A stretch of 64,000 nt of DNA from Komagataeibacter nataicola (GCF_003207795.1 NZ_NIRT01000008.1:1-64000), one strand, 5' to 3'; shown: positions 1 to 10,118, counted from the first letter of the stretch. Translations and numbers: made by a program. Notes: a model not told the origin generated them from the sequence alone.

Positions 1-162
1 CTGCTCGACCGCGTGCGCTTCCGCCCCATGACCCTGCCCGACCGCTTCATCGACCATAACAGCCAGGAGGCCCAGTACCATGAGGCCGGGCTGGATGCGC
101 CCGCCATCGTGGCGACCGCGCTCTCCGCCCTTGGCGTGCCGCAGTCCCGGCAGATGGCCTGA
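1..162 (+). CDS. dxs: 1-deoxy-D-xylulose-5-phosphate synthase, C-terminal fragment
   Basis: Only the last 53 codons are in the window; the gene begins upstream. The readable tail contains MTLPDRFIDHNSQEAQYHEAG followed by a short helix and the stop at 160-162. The LPDRFIDH segment is typical of the C-terminal transketolase domain of DXS, the thiamine-diphosphate enzyme that condenses pyruvate and glyceraldehyde 3-phosphate in the MEP isoprenoid pathway. The next gene is tlyA on the same strand, 27 bases away, an order common in alphaproteobacteria. Because only the tail is visible, catalytic residues cannot be checked. Confidence 0.85.
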   Translation: MLDRVRFRPMTLPDRFIDHNSQEAQYHEAGLDAPAIVATALSALGVPQSRQMA

Positions 163-189
163 GTAGCGGGCCGGTCGGGGTAGCGCCGC

Positions 190-933
190 ATGGCAAAACG
201 ACGCGTTGACCAGATGCTGGTGGACCGGGGGCTGGTGGAAAGCCGCACCCGGGCGCAGGCGCTCATCATGGCGGGGCTGGTCTATACATCTGACCGGCGC
301 ATTGCCAAGGCGGGCGACCAGTTGCCAGAGGATGCGCCGCTTGCGCTCAAGGGGCAGGACCACCCGTGGGTCTCGCGCGGGGGGATCAAGCTGGCGCATG
401 GGCTTGAGCATTTCGGCTTCTCGCCTGCGGGCCTCACCTGCCTTGATGTCGGTGCCTCGACCGGCGGCTTTACCGACGTGCTGCTGCATGAAGGGGCCCA
501 AAAGGTCTATGCGGTTGATGTCGGCCACGGACAGCTCGCATGGAAGCTGCGCAGCAATACCGAACAGGTCGTGGTGCTGGAAAAATGCAACGCCCGCGCG
601 CTCGATGCCACGATCATCCCCGACCCCATTGGCGCGCTGGTCTGTGATGCCAGCTTCATTGGCCTGCGCACGGTGCTCCCTGCCGGGCTTGACCTGTGCG
701 TGCCGGGTGCCTGGGCCATTGCGCTGATCAAGCCGCAATTCGAGGCCGGGCGTGAATTTGTTGGCCCCAAGGGCGTGGTGCGCGACCCGGCGGTGCATGA
801 GGCCGTGTGCGAAATGATACGCGACTGGTGGGCCAACCTGCCAGGCTGGCGTGTGCTGGGCATTGATGCCAGCCCCATCACCGGGCCGGAAGGCAACCGC
901 GAATTCCTGATCGCGGCCCGCAAGGACCGCTGA
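190..933 (+). CDS. tlyA: TlyA family rRNA 2'-O-methyltransferase / hemolysin A-like
   Basis: A 247-residue protein of the TlyA family, which methylates ribose 2'-hydroxyls of rRNA in other bacteria. Residues 1-60 look like an S4 RNA-binding domain (RVDQMLVDRGL). Residues 60-245 form an FtsJ-like Rossmann methyltransferase with the SAM motif LDVGASTGGFTD at 85-96 and the downstream IKPQFEAG segment. Length matches the family. It directly follows dxs and probably shares its transcript. The old name hemolysin reflects heterologous phenotypes; an rRNA methylase role is the better inference. Confidence 0.92.
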   Translation: MAKRRVDQMLVDRGLVESRTRAQALIMAGLVYTSDRRIAKAGDQLPEDAPLALKGQDHPWVSRGGIKLAHGLEHFGFSPAGLTCLDVGASTGGFTDVLLHEGAQKVYAVDVGHGQLAWKLRSNTEQVVVLEKCNARALDATIIPDPIGALVCDASFIGLRTVLPAGLDLCVPGAWAIALIKPQFEAGREFVGPKGVVRDPAVHEAVCEMIRDWWANLPGWRVLGIDASPITGPEGNREFLIAARKDR

Positions 934-1038
934 TCGGCGGTCGCATCCCCTGCGCCGAGTGTGATACATACGCTGGCAAGAGCGGTATCACCGCCCCTTC
1001 CCTTATTGAACGACATGCAGAACAGAGGCAGCCCCGGT

Positions 1039-2280
1039 ATGTCCGCAGCCCCCGCAACTTCTCCTTCCCGGTTACGTGACGGGACGGCGGCCTCGCTCCT
1101 TGATGATGCGGAGCGCACGCGCATCCGGGCCAAATCCGCCCAGTTTGCGCCGCCCACGGCTGCCCTGCCCGATGGCAGGCGCGACCTTGTGGGCCTGTCG
1201 CGCGAGGAACTGACCGAGATCATGGTCGAGATTGGCGAAAAGCCATTCCGCACCAAGCAGCTGTGGCACTGGATCTACCATCAGGGCGCCACCGATTTCT
1301 CGCGCATGAGTTCGATTGCCCGCCCCCTGCAGGAGAAGCTGGCCGAGCGCTTTGTCGTCGGCCGCCCCGGCGTGGTGACGGAACAGACCTCGCAGGATTC
1401 CACGCGCAAGTTCCTCTTCCGCTTCCGCGATGGGCAGGAGGCGGAAACGGTCTATATCCCCGACCGGCAGGAAGACCGGGGTGCGGTGTGCATTTCCTCG
1501 CAGGTGGGCTGCACGCTGTCCTGCACCTTCTGCCATACCGGCACGCAGGCGCTGGTGCGCAACCTTGGGGCCGCCGAGATCGTGGGCCAGTTCATGGCCG
1601 CGCGTGACAGCTATGGCGAATGGCCCAGCCCCAAGGGCGACACGCCGCGCCTGCTCTCGACCATCGTGCTGATGGGCATGGGCGAGCCGCTGTATAATTA
1701 CGACAACGTGGCCAAGGCCATGCGCATCATCATGGATGGCGAGGGCATTGGCCTTTCGCGCCGACGCATCACACTCTCCACATCCGGCGTGGTGCCAATG
1801 ATGGACCAGTGCGGGGCGGAGCTTGGCATCAACCTTGCCGTATCACTGCATGCCGTGCGCGATGACCTGCGCGACGAGATCGTGCCGCTCAACCGCAAAT
1901 ACCCCATCAGGGAGGTCATTGCCGCGTGCCGCCGCTACCCCGCCGCCAGCAATGCGCGGCGTATCACGTTTGAATACATCATGCTGCGCGGCATCAATGA
2001 CAGCGAGGCCGATGCGCGTGAACTCGTGCGGCTGATCTCGGGCATTCCGGCCAAAGTCAACCTTATTCCGTTCAACCCATGGCCCGGCAGCAATTACCGC
2101 CCTTCCACGCGTGAACAGCTTGAGAAGTTTGCGAATATCGTGATGGATGCGGGCTTTGCCTCGCCCATCCGCATGCCGCGCGGGCGCGATATCCTGGCCG
2201 CCTGCGGGCAACTGCGCACCGAAAGCCAGCGCCTGCGCCGCGCGGCACGCCCCGAAGGCGCGCCCGATCCGGTGGAATGA
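1039..2280 (+). CDS. rlmN: 23S rRNA / tRNA adenine C2-methyltransferase RlmN
   Basis: Radical-SAM enzyme that methylates C2 of adenine 2503 in 23S rRNA and adenine 37 of some tRNAs. From the ATG at 1039 it is 413 residues. The radical-SAM cluster motif CTLSCTFC gives Cys158, Cys162 and Cys165, preceded by the family segment ISSQVGC. GMGEPLYN and the C-terminal SPIRMPRG(R)DILAACGQL region, which carries a conserved cysteine, are also present. The start was chosen for the AGAGG about 10 bases upstream; in-frame starts at 1015 (ATG) and 961 (GTG) are possible. The N-terminal roughly 50 residues are poorly conserved and low in complexity. Confidence 0.93.
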   Translation: MSAAPATSPSRLRDGTAASLLDDAERTRIRAKSAQFAPPTAALPDGRRDLVGLSREELTEIMVEIGEKPFRTKQLWHWIYHQGATDFSRMSSIARPLQEKLAERFVVGRPGVVTEQTSQDSTRKFLFRFRDGQEAETVYIPDRQEDRGAVCISSQVGCTLSCTFCHTGTQALVRNLGAAEIVGQFMAARDSYGEWPSPKGDTPRLLSTIVLMGMGEPLYNYDNVAKAMRIIMDGEGIGLSRRRITLSTSGVVPMMDQCGAELGINLAVSLHAVRDDLRDEIVPLNRKYPIREVIAACRRYPAASNARRITFEYIMLRGINDSEADARELVRLISGIPAKVNLIPFNPWPGSNYRPSTREQLEKFANIVMDAGFASPIRMPRGRDILAACGQLRTESQRLRRAARPEGAPDPVE

Positions 2281-2394
2281 CGTAAAAATCCGTCTTTCGC
2301 TTCTGGTCGCCCGCAGCGTGGGATGCTAGGAGGGCAGGCCGCCGGTTTTCCCGGCAAAGTATTGTCCAAGTTTTGTCGACAGGAGCGTTCTCCC

Positions 2395-3624
<1,230 letters not shown>

Positions 3625-3670
3625 TCGCCTGCGTTCTTTCTTCATCCCTTCAACAGCCTGCCGAGGTGTC

Positions 3671-4168
3671 ATGAAACGCTTTTCCCGTGTCATTCCCCTT
3701 CTTGCCGCAGCCGTGGTGGCGGTGCCACTTGCAGCCTGTGGCGGCGGAAACAAGGATGACCAGCCGGAACTGACCCCGGCGCAGTTCATGGACAACGTGC
3801 GCAAGCAGCCCGGTGTCCAGACCCTGCCCGACGGGCTGGCCTACAAGGTGCTCCAGTCCGGCCCGAAGGATGGAGCGCAGCCCACCATCAATGACAGCGT
3901 GATGGTAATCTATGAAGGCCGCCTGCCCGATGGCGGCATCTTTGACAGCTCCGACCAGCATGGCCACGGCGCGTATATGCAGATGCCGCTGGAAATGGTG
4001 ATCAAGGGCTGGCAGGAAGCGCTGCCCAAGATGCATGTGGGGGATACGTGGATGCTGTACGTGCCACCCGAGCTTGGTTATGGCCACAAGTCAATGGGCA
4101 TCATCCAGCCGGACAGCCCGCTGATTTTCAAGATCCAGCTGCTCGGCGTCTCGCCCGGCGGCCGTTAA
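3671..4168 (+). CDS. FKBP-type peptidyl-prolyl cis-trans isomerase, lipoprotein
   Basis: A 165-residue predicted lipoprotein. Residues 1-22 are a signal peptide ending in a lipobox (PLAAC, Cys23), followed by a Gly-rich linker. Residues 60-160 are an FKBP fold with VMVIYEGRLPDGGIFDSS, then a PLEMVIKGWQEALPKM segment and VPPELGYGHK. It should act on prolyl bonds in the periplasm, anchored in the inner or outer membrane (residue 24 is Gly, so no Asp+2 retention signal). It sits 46 bases downstream of argG and ends in a clear intrinsic terminator, so it may be the last gene of an argG transcript. The FkpA/FklB-like assignment is by motif only. Confidence 0.9.
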   Translation: MKRFSRVIPLLAAAVVAVPLAACGGGNKDDQPELTPAQFMDNVRKQPGVQTLPDGLAYKVLQSGPKDGAQPTINDSVMVIYEGRLPDGGIFDSSDQHGHGAYMQMPLEMVIKGWQEALPKMHVGDTWMLYVPPELGYGHKSMGIIQPDSPLIFKIQLLGVSPGGR

Positions 4169-4174
4169 GCCCAC

Positions 4175-4209
4175 AAAGAGCCATTCATCCGCCGGGTGGG
4201 TGGCTCTTT
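4175..4209 (+). terminator. intrinsic terminator after the FKBP lipoprotein gene
   Basis: A perfect 9-bp inverted repeat AAAGAGCCA (4175-4183) / TGGCTCTTT (4201-4209), with a 17-base loop and a short T-run, begins 6 bases after the FKBP stop codon. The arrangement fits a Rho-independent terminator for the upstream gene. Confidence 0.6.
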
Positions 4210-4241
4210 TCACATGATGGGACAGGAACCGGACAACCGAC

Positions 4242-4730
4242 ATGGGTATTGCAACCGGGCGCATCGCGTCCGTACTGCGTGGGGGCTGCATGCTTGCCGC
4301 CATGGCGCTGCTTGCCGCCTGCACGCGCCATGGGCAGGAAGGCTATGCACGCTACCGCACCAACTGCGGCATCTGCCACCATGGCGGTGAAGGCCTGAAG
4401 GGCGAGATACCGCCCATAACCGGCCGCGTGGACAGGATCGCCACTTCGCCCGAGGGCAGGCAGTACCTCATGCATGTGCTGCTGAACGGGCTGAATGGCC
4501 CGCTGAAGATTGATGGCGTGCCCTACAATTTCTTCATGCCGTCTTTCCGCGCCCATCTGTCGGATGAAGAGATCGCCTCCATCCTGAGTTATCTGGCCAC
4601 GCGCGGCGATACGCACCCTGCTCCGGTCTTTACCGCAGCCGAGGTGGCGCGTGAACGCACCCACCCCCTGAGCAGCAGCATGGTGGCCGATGAACGCCGC
4701 CGCCTTGATGCGATCCACCCCCTGCCCTGA
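4242..4730 (+). CDS. membrane-anchored (lipoprotein) class I cytochrome c
   Basis: A 162-residue protein with an N-terminal signal ending in the lipobox LLAAC (Cys27), then one heme-binding motif CGICH (Cys42, Cys45, His46). A likely sixth ligand Met lies in FFMPSFRAHLSDEEIASILSYL near residue 96, the usual class I cytochrome c arrangement. It should be a periplasm-facing electron carrier tethered to the membrane by lipid, plausible in an acetic acid bacterium with many membrane dehydrogenases. The start at 4242 has AGGAA upstream; starting at the internal Met17 would leave a signal of only 10 residues. No oxidase or dehydrogenase genes are adjacent, so the partner is unknown. Confidence 0.85.
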   Translation: MGIATGRIASVLRGGCMLAAMALLAACTRHGQEGYARYRTNCGICHHGGEGLKGEIPPITGRVDRIATSPEGRQYLMHVLLNGLNGPLKIDGVPYNFFMPSFRAHLSDEEIASILSYLATRGDTHPAPVFTAAEVARERTHPLSSSMVADERRRLDAIHPLP

Positions 4731-4778
4731 CAACCGCGCATCTTGACCGGCGCGGGCAAAAAAACGGAAAATACTTTT

Positions 4779-5774
4779 ATGCAACGCCTGTTTTCCGGCA
4801 TTCAGCCGACCGGTATCCCGCAGCTTGGCAACTACCTGGGCGCGATACGCAACTGGGTTGCGCTCCAGCGCGACCATGACTGCATTTTCTGCCTGGTGGA
4901 CATGCACGCCATCACCACATGGCAGGACCCCGCCACCCTGCGCCAGCAGACACTGGCCCAGACCGCCGTGCTGCTGGCCTCGGGCATTGATGTGCGCAAG
5001 CATATCCTGTTCAACCAGTCTGCTGTCAGCGCGCATGCCCGGCTGGGGTGGATCTTCAACTGTGTCGCACGCCTGGGCTGGCTCAACCGCATGACACAGT
5101 TCAAGGACAAGGCAGGCAAGGACCGCGAGAAGCATTCCGCAGGGCTGTACGTCTATCCCGACCTGATGGCAGCCGACATCCTGGCCTACAAGGCGACCGC
5201 CGTGCCGGTGGGCGAGGACCAGAAGCAGCACCTTGAGCTGACCAACGACATTGCCCAGAAATTCAATCATGATTACGGGGTGGAATTTTTCCCACAGGTC
5301 GAGGCCCTCATTCCGCCACAGGGCGCGCGCGTGATGAGCCTGCGCGACGGCACCAAGAAAATGTCCAAATCCGATCCCTCCGCCCAGAGCCGGATCGAGA
5401 TGACGGATGATGCCGATGCCATCGCCAGCAAGATCAAGCGCGCCAAAAGCGATTCAGAGGCCCTGCCATCGGAGGAAGCCGGCCTTGAAAACCGGCCCGA
5501 GGCCCGCAATCTTGTCACTATCTATGCAACGCTTGCCGGGCTTACGACGGCGGATGTGCTCAGGCAGTTTGGCGGTCAGGGCTTTGGCCCGTTCAAGGCC
5601 GCGCTGACCGAGGTGGTGGTGGGCGCGGTCTGCCCCATCGCCACCGAGACGGAGCGGCTGCTCAAGGAACCCCGCTTCCTGTGCGACACGCTGCGCGAAG
5701 GCGCCAACCGGGCCCGCGTTATTGCCGAACCCATCGTATCGGAAGCGGAATCGCTGATCGGCTTCCTGAAATAA
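4779..5774 (+). CDS. trpS: tryptophanyl-tRNA synthetase
   Basis: Class I aminoacyl-tRNA synthetase charging tRNA-Trp; 331 residues, a normal bacterial length. The N-terminus reads [12 protein letters not shown] followed by PQLGNYLGA, the HIGH-equivalent. The KMSKS loop is exact at 194-198, and [15 protein letters not shown] is the usual dimer/tRNA region. Start 4779 was chosen because the conserved protein begins there; a TTG at 4743 would add 12 unconserved residues. A GGAA lies about 9 bases upstream. Confidence 0.96.
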   Translation: MQRLFSGIQPTGIPQLGNYLGAIRNWVALQRDHDCIFCLVDMHAITTWQDPATLRQQTLAQTAVLLASGIDVRKHILFNQSAVSAHARLGWIFNCVARLGWLNRMTQFKDKAGKDREKHSAGLYVYPDLMAADILAYKATAVPVGEDQKQHLELTNDIAQKFNHDYGVEFFPQVEALIPPQGARVMSLRDGTKKMSKSDPSAQSRIEMTDDADAIASKIKRAKSDSEALPSEEAGLENRPEARNLVTIYATLAGLTTADVLRQFGGQGFGPFKAALTEVVVGAVCPIATETERLLKEPRFLCDTLREGANRARVIAEPIVSEAESLIGFLK

Positions 5775-5793
5775 CCCCGGAAGGAACCGCCCC

Positions 5794-6213
5794 ATGCGCC
5801 AGGAACTGCACAGCCTTCAGGTGAGCACGCAGGGCAAGGGGCTGGTTCCGATCGACCGGCCGGTACTGGCCTGGGTGCGCCAGAGCGGCATTGAAACCGG
5901 CCTGCTCACCCTGTGGTGCCGGCATACCTCCGCCTCGCTATGCGTGCAGGAGAATGCCGACCCGACCGTGCGCACGGACATAGAGCGGTATTTCGAGGCA
6001 TTGGTGCCCGAACAGCCCGGCCGTTACATCCATGATGATGAAGGCCCCGATGACATGCCCGCCCATCTGCGCGCCATGCTCACCAACACGCAGCTTGCCA
6101 TCCCCGTGGCCAGTGGCAGGCCGGTGCTGGGCACATGGCAGGGATTGTACCTGTTCGAGCACCGCGCCCGCCCCCACCGGCGCGAGATCGTGCTGCACCT
6201 GATGGGCGAATAA
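5794..6213 (+). CDS. yjbQ: YjbQ family (UPF0047) protein, secondary thiamine-phosphate synthase-like
   Basis: A 139-residue single-domain protein of the YjbQ/UPF0047 family. Conserved features include CRHTSASLCVQENADP, ADPTVR, DDMPAHLRAML and the C-terminal GTWQGLYLFEHR. The members studied in E. coli and archaea show weak thiamine-phosphate synthase activity, so the annotated name should be taken loosely. It follows trpS by 19 bases with an AAGGAA ribosome-binding site and ends just before a dual-hairpin repeat that probably terminates the transcript. Confidence 0.88.
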   Translation: MRQELHSLQVSTQGKGLVPIDRPVLAWVRQSGIETGLLTLWCRHTSASLCVQENADPTVRTDIERYFEALVPEQPGRYIHDDEGPDDMPAHLRAMLTNTQLAIPVASGRPVLGTWQGLYLFEHRARPHRREIVLHLMGE

Positions 6214-6220
6214 GAAAAAT

Positions 6221-6300
6221 AAAAGTTTTCGGGCGCCGCCTTTCTTTAAAAAGGCGGCGTTCCCTTGAAGCTTTTTGAAAAAAGCTTCACCAAAAACTTC
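6221..6300 (+). repeat. dual-hairpin dispersed repeat, copy A (full length)
   Basis: The complete copy of a dispersed element. It has an outer left arm AAAAGTTTT (6221-6229), hairpin 1 CGCCGCCTTT/AAAGGCGGCG (6234-6243 with 6250-6259), hairpin 2 GAAGCTTTTT/AAAAAGCTTC (6267-6276 with 6279-6288) and an outer right arm AAAAACTT (6292-6299). The right arm is complementary to the left arm, so the RNA could close into a three-way structure. It lies between convergent yjbQ and fghA, where it can serve as a bidirectional terminator. Copies B-G are listed separately. Confidence 0.85.
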
Positions 6301-6317
6301 TGTCCTTCAGCGAAATT

Positions 6318-7172
6318 TCAGAGCGCACCAAGAATCGTGGCATGATGCTTGATATGCTCCGCAATGAAGGACTGGATAAACCAGTAGGAGTGGTCATAGC
6401 CCGCATGCTCGCGCAGTTGCAGCGCCTGCCCCGCCGTGCCTGCCGCCACGCGCAGCAGGTCGGGCCTGAGCTGGTTGTGCAGGAACTGGTCCGCGGCCCC
6501 CTGATCGATCAGGATGGTGGTGGGGTGGGTGTGGCCTGCTTCAAGCAGCAGCGTCGCATCATGCCGCGCCCAGGCCTTGCGGTCCGGGCCAAGATAGGCG
6601 GCAAACGCCTTCTCGCCCCACGGCACGATGGCAGGGTGGCAGATCGGGGCGAAGGCCGAGACGGATTTCCATGCCTGCGGGGCCGTGAGTGCATGCACCA
6701 GCGCGCCATGCCCGCCCATGGAGTGCCCCATGATGCCACGCCGCGCGCCATCAATGGCGAAATGCTCCTGCACCAGTTGCGGCAGTTCCGTATCGATATA
6801 GCTGCCCATGCGGTAATGCGCCTGCCACCCGGGCGTGGTGGCATCAAGATAGAAACCGGCTCCGGTGCCAAGGTCGTATGTCTCGTCCTCGCCCGGCACG
6901 CCGGCGCCACGCGGCGAGGTATCGGGGGCGACCAGCGCCAGTCCGTGCTCGGCGGCAAAGCGCACGGCATTTGCCTTGATGAGGAAGGTCTCCTGCGTGC
7001 AGGTCAGGCCCGCCAGCACAAACAGCACCGGCACCTTCTCGCCCGCCAGCGCACGGGCGGGCAGGAACACGCCAAAACGCGCCTCCAGCCCCAGCGTGGT
7101 GGAGGAATGACTGTAAAAACCGACCTGCCCGCCGCAGGTTGCGTGTTCTTCAATGGTTGTGATCTTGCTCAT
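6318..7172 (-). CDS. fghA: S-formylglutathione hydrolase
   Basis: An alpha/beta-hydrolase of 284 residues that hydrolyses S-formylglutathione to formate and glutathione, the second step of glutathione-dependent formaldehyde oxidation. The nucleophile elbow GHSMGGHGAL places the catalytic Ser at 151. FVLAGLTCTQETF and the C-terminal HAGYDHSYWFIQSFI are family signatures. It begins 3 bases after the adhC stop codon, so the two are translated from one message. The order adhC-fghA is the classical detoxification pair, and no regulator (FrmR-like) is adjacent. Confidence 0.95.
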   Translation of the reverse strand: MSKITTIEEHATCGGQVGFYSHSSTTLGLEARFGVFLPARALAGEKVPVLFVLAGLTCTQETFLIKANAVRFAAEHGLALVAPDTSPRGAGVPGEDETYDLGTGAGFYLDATTPGWQAHYRMGSYIDTELPQLVQEHFAIDGARRGIMGHSMGGHGALVHALTAPQAWKSVSAFAPICHPAIVPWGEKAFAAYLGPDRKAWARHDATLLLEAGHTHPTTILIDQGAADQFLHNQLRPDLLRVAAGTAGQALQLREHAGYDHSYWFIQSFIAEHIKHHATILGAL

Positions 7173-7175
7173 GGA

Positions 7176-8291
7176 TCAGAACTCCACAACCGTGCGGATG
7201 CTTTCACCCTTTGTCATCATGTCAAAACCTTCGTTAATGCGCTCGAGCGGCAGCCTGTGGGTAATCAGGCTGTCAATGTCGATGCGGTTTTCCATAAACC
7301 AGTCCACAATGCGCGGCACGTCGGTGCGCCCGCGCGCGCCACCAAAGGCCGAGCCGATCCACCGCCGCCCGGTCACGAGCTGGAAGGGGCGCGTGCTGAT
7401 CTGCTGCCCCGCGCCCGCAACGCCGATGATGGTGGAAACACCCCAGCCCCGATGCGCGCATTCCAGCGCCTGGCGCATGAGCGTGGGGTTGCCCACGCAT
7501 TCGAACGAGTAATCCACGCCCCCGCCAGTCAGCTCCACGATATGGCCAACGAGGTCGCCATCGGGGCCAAGATCCCTGGGGTTGATGAAATCGGTCATGC
7601 CGAATTTGCGGCCAATGGCCTCACGCCCGGGATTGATGTCGATGCCGATGATCCGATCGGCGCCGACCATCTTCGCCCCCTGGATCACGTTGAGCCCGAT
7701 GCCGCCAAGCCCGAACACGGCCACCGTGGCTCCGGCCTCGACCTTGGCGGTAAACAGCACGGCGCCGATGCCGGTGGTCACGCCGCAGCCGATGTAGAAC
7801 ACCTTGTCAAACGGGGCATCGGGCCGGATCCTGGCCAGCGCGATCTCGGGCAGCACGGTAAAGTTGGCGAAGGTGGAGCAGCCCATATAGTGATGGATCG
7901 GCTGCCCTTTGAACGAAAAGCGCGACGTGCCATCAGGCATCAGCCCCTTGCCCTGCGTGGTGCGGATGGCCGTGCACAGGTTGGTCTTGCGCGAGAGGCA
8001 GGATTTACACTCCCGGCATTCCGGCGTGTAAAGCGGGATCACGTGATCGCCGGGCTTCAGGTGGCGCACACCGGGGCCGACCTCGCGCACGATCCCTGCC
8101 CCTTCATGGCCGAGAATGGCGGGAAACAGCCCCTCCGGGTCGGCGCCCGAGAGGGTGAACTTGTCGGTATGGCACAGGCCGGTGGCCATGATTTCCACCA
8201 GCACCTCGCCCTCACGCGGGCCTTCGAGTTGCACGGTCTCGATTTCAAGCGGTTTGCCAGCCTCGAAGGCGACGGCAGCCCTTACATCCAT
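7176..8291 (-). CDS. adhC: S-(hydroxymethyl)glutathione dehydrogenase, class III alcohol dehydrogenase
   Basis: A zinc-dependent medium-chain dehydrogenase of 371 residues (also called frmA/flhA) that oxidises S-hydroxymethylglutathione, formed from formaldehyde, with NAD. Catalytic zinc residues are Cys40 and the GHE pair His62-Glu63; the structural zinc cysteines are 92, 95, 98 and 106. The NAD motif GLGGIG lies mid-protein. Start 8291 gives the conserved N-terminus (MDVRAAVAFEAGKPL) with an AAGGAA upstream; the frame stays open to 8372 but that extension is unlike the family. It is first gene of the adhC-fghA operon. Confidence 0.96.
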   Translation of the reverse strand: MDVRAAVAFEAGKPLEIETVQLEGPREGEVLVEIMATGLCHTDKFTLSGADPEGLFPAILGHEGAGIVREVGPGVRHLKPGDHVIPLYTPECRECKSCLSRKTNLCTAIRTTQGKGLMPDGTSRFSFKGQPIHHYMGCSTFANFTVLPEIALARIRPDAPFDKVFYIGCGVTTGIGAVLFTAKVEAGATVAVFGLGGIGLNVIQGAKMVGADRIIGIDINPGREAIGRKFGMTDFINPRDLGPDGDLVGHIVELTGGGVDYSFECVGNPTLMRQALECAHRGWGVSTIIGVAGAGQQISTRPFQLVTGRRWIGSAFGGARGRTDVPRIVDWFMENRIDIDSLITHRLPLERINEGFDMMTKGESIRTVVEF

Positions 8292-8529
8292 TGAGCAGTC
8301 TTTCCTTACATATGTTGCAGGCCCTACGACCCGTACATCTTCGCAACGATTAAGGGCATCGGGGCGGGGCACGTCAATGTTGGCCGGTCAGGAAAGCGTT
8401 AAGCTCTTTGAGTGACAAATGATGCCACGCACCATGCCACGCTGCCATGCCTGCGGCAGGATGTGATAAGCGCAAAAACAGGGCAGGCTACGGCTCCCCG
8501 CTTTTTTTCAACCGTTCCGGGAACACCAT

Positions 8530-9405
8530 ATGGTCATCAATCGCAAAATCGGCTTGTGGATCCTCATGCGCGAGAGCGTGTTCTCGCTCGTGCTGCTATG
8601 CGCGTGGGATGTGGTGGTGGTTGTGATGTTCCAGATATTCCATCAGGAATGGATGGAGCAGCCCACCCTGCCCATCTCGCTCATCGGCTCGGCGCTGGTG
8701 CTGTTCATGAGCTTTCGCAACAACACCGCCTATAACCGCTGGTGGGAGGGGCGCACCCTGTGGGGGGCCGTGACCAATAACAGCCGCTCCTTTGCGCGGC
8801 AGGCTGGTACCATCCTGCGCGGCTGCCCGGATCTGGCCTGCGCCATGGCCGCCTACCCCTACGCGCTGCGCAGCGCGCTCGGCCGGCTTGATGATCTCGA
8901 TGACGTGCTGCGCCTCCTGCCTGATTCCATGAAGCCCGGCATCGAAGGCCGCGCCAACATTCCCGCCGCCATCCTGTTCCAGATCGGGCTGCGGGTGGAT
9001 GCGGAATGCCGCAGGATGGATATCGATGGCGCGCTGCAGGGCCAGATCGACCGCATCCTGTCCGACATGAGCAACGCGCAGGGCGGGCTTGAACGCATCC
9101 GCAACACGCCGCTGGCCATCCAGTTCTCGGTTCTGCCCAAGGTGGTGGCGGCGGTGTTCTGCATTATCCTGCCGCTTTCCATGGTGCAGACGCTGGGGTG
9201 GATCACGCCGCTCGGCTCATCGCTTGTGGGACTTCTGTTCGTCGCCCTCGACAAGATCGGCAGCGACCTGCAGGACCCCTTTGGCTCAACACCGCACGGC
9301 ATGCCGATGCTGACCATATCGCGCACCATCGAGATTGACCTCATGCAGTCCTGCGGGTTGCCCGCACCACCGCCGCTCGCACCGGTCAGGGGCATACAGG
9401 ACTGA
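8530..9405 (+). CDS. bestrophin-like (UPF0187/YneE) membrane channel
   Basis: A 291-residue integral membrane protein of the bestrophin family. It has hydrophobic segments near residues 12-35, 45-62 and 205-245, the family signature SFRNNTAYNRWWEGR after the second segment, and the C-terminal DLQDPFGSTPHGMPM, equivalent to the conserved bestrophin calcium-clasp region. Bacterial members form pentameric ion channels, but transported ions vary and cannot be told from sequence. It is divergent from adhC, with 238 bases between start codons in which I see no clear operator. carD follows 57 bases downstream on the same strand. Confidence 0.9.
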   Translation: MVINRKIGLWILMRESVFSLVLLCAWDVVVVVMFQIFHQEWMEQPTLPISLIGSALVLFMSFRNNTAYNRWWEGRTLWGAVTNNSRSFARQAGTILRGCPDLACAMAAYPYALRSALGRLDDLDDVLRLLPDSMKPGIEGRANIPAAILFQIGLRVDAECRRMDIDGALQGQIDRILSDMSNAQGGLERIRNTPLAIQFSVLPKVVAAVFCIILPLSMVQTLGWITPLGSSLVGLLFVALDKIGSDLQDPFGSTPHGMPMLTISRTIEIDLMQSCGLPAPPPLAPVRGIQD

Positions 9406-9462
9406 CGCACCGCCATGCAAGCGCCTCAAGACAGCAGGCGGAATTTATGCTATACGGCGGGC

Positions 9463-10059
9463 ATGAGCATGTTCAGAACCACCCAGAAGGGCACTGTGAC
9501 CGATGCCATGGCGCGGACCGCCGCCGCGACCACGGCAGCCGAGGCCAAGTCCAGCACGGCTGTAAAAGATGAAGATCCGTTCCGCGAAGGCGATGCCATC
9601 GTCTATGCCGCGCATGGCGTGGGCCGCGTTGACCGGATCGGGGTCGACGAGATCGCGGGCACGAAACTGGAGATGATCCAGATCTCGTTCCCCGGCAACC
9701 AGATGACGCTGCGCATCCCACTCTCGAAGGCACGCAAATCAGGCCTGCGCAAGATCGTCTCGCGTGAGATCGTGGACAAGGCAATGGCCATCATCAAGGG
9801 CAAGCCCCATGTCAGCCGTGGCATGTGGGCCCGCCGCGCGGTGGCCTATCAGGAAAAGATCAACTCCGGCGATCTCGTGCAGATTGCCGAAGTACTGCGC
9901 GACCTGCGCCGCAATGTTGACAGCCTTGATGGCAGCTTTAGCGAACGCAAGCTGTTCGAGGCCGCCCAGGAACGCTTTGTGGCCGAGGTGGCCGTGCTGG
10001 AAGGCAAGGAGCCGACCGAAGTGCTGGAAAACCTGACCGAGGTGATGAAGGCGGCCTGA
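9463..10059 (+). CDS. carD: CarD family transcriptional regulator
   Basis: A CarD/CdnL-type protein, 198 residues from the ATG at 9463. The family binds the RNA polymerase beta subunit and stabilises open promoter complexes, notably at rRNA promoters. Residues 40-95 form the RNAP-interaction (Tudor-like) domain (GDAIVYAAHGVGRVDRI). Residues 110-185 are the helical DNA-binding part (MWARRAVAYQEKINSGDL, SFSERKLFEAA). The first 35 residues are Ala/Thr-rich and disordered. An in-frame ATG at 9415 would add 16 residues; 9463 or 9469 is preferred because a TATGCTATAC, -10-like, sequence lies just upstream. A terminator follows. Confidence 0.92.
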   Translation: MSMFRTTQKGTVTDAMARTAAATTAAEAKSSTAVKDEDPFREGDAIVYAAHGVGRVDRIGVDEIAGTKLEMIQISFPGNQMTLRIPLSKARKSGLRKIVSREIVDKAMAIIKGKPHVSRGMWARRAVAYQEKINSGDLVQIAEVLRDLRRNVDSLDGSFSERKLFEAAQERFVAEVAVLEGKEPTEVLENLTEVMKAA

Positions 10060-10091
10060 TCCCCGCCCCATCCCCACCAAACCGACAAGAC

Positions 10092-10118
10092 ACCGCTGGC
10101 CCCCGTGCCAGCGGTTTT
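10092..10118 (+). terminator. intrinsic terminator after carD
   Basis: Perfect 9-bp stem ACCGCTGGC (10092-10100) / GCCAGCGGT (10107-10115), loop CCCCGT, followed by TTTT. It lies 33 bases past the carD stop codon. Confidence 0.75.

Noticed and set aside
6342-8294. 650-codon plus-strand frame opposite fghA and adhC
   Set aside because: Shadow of two well-recognised minus-strand enzymes; no ribosome-binding site and no domain.
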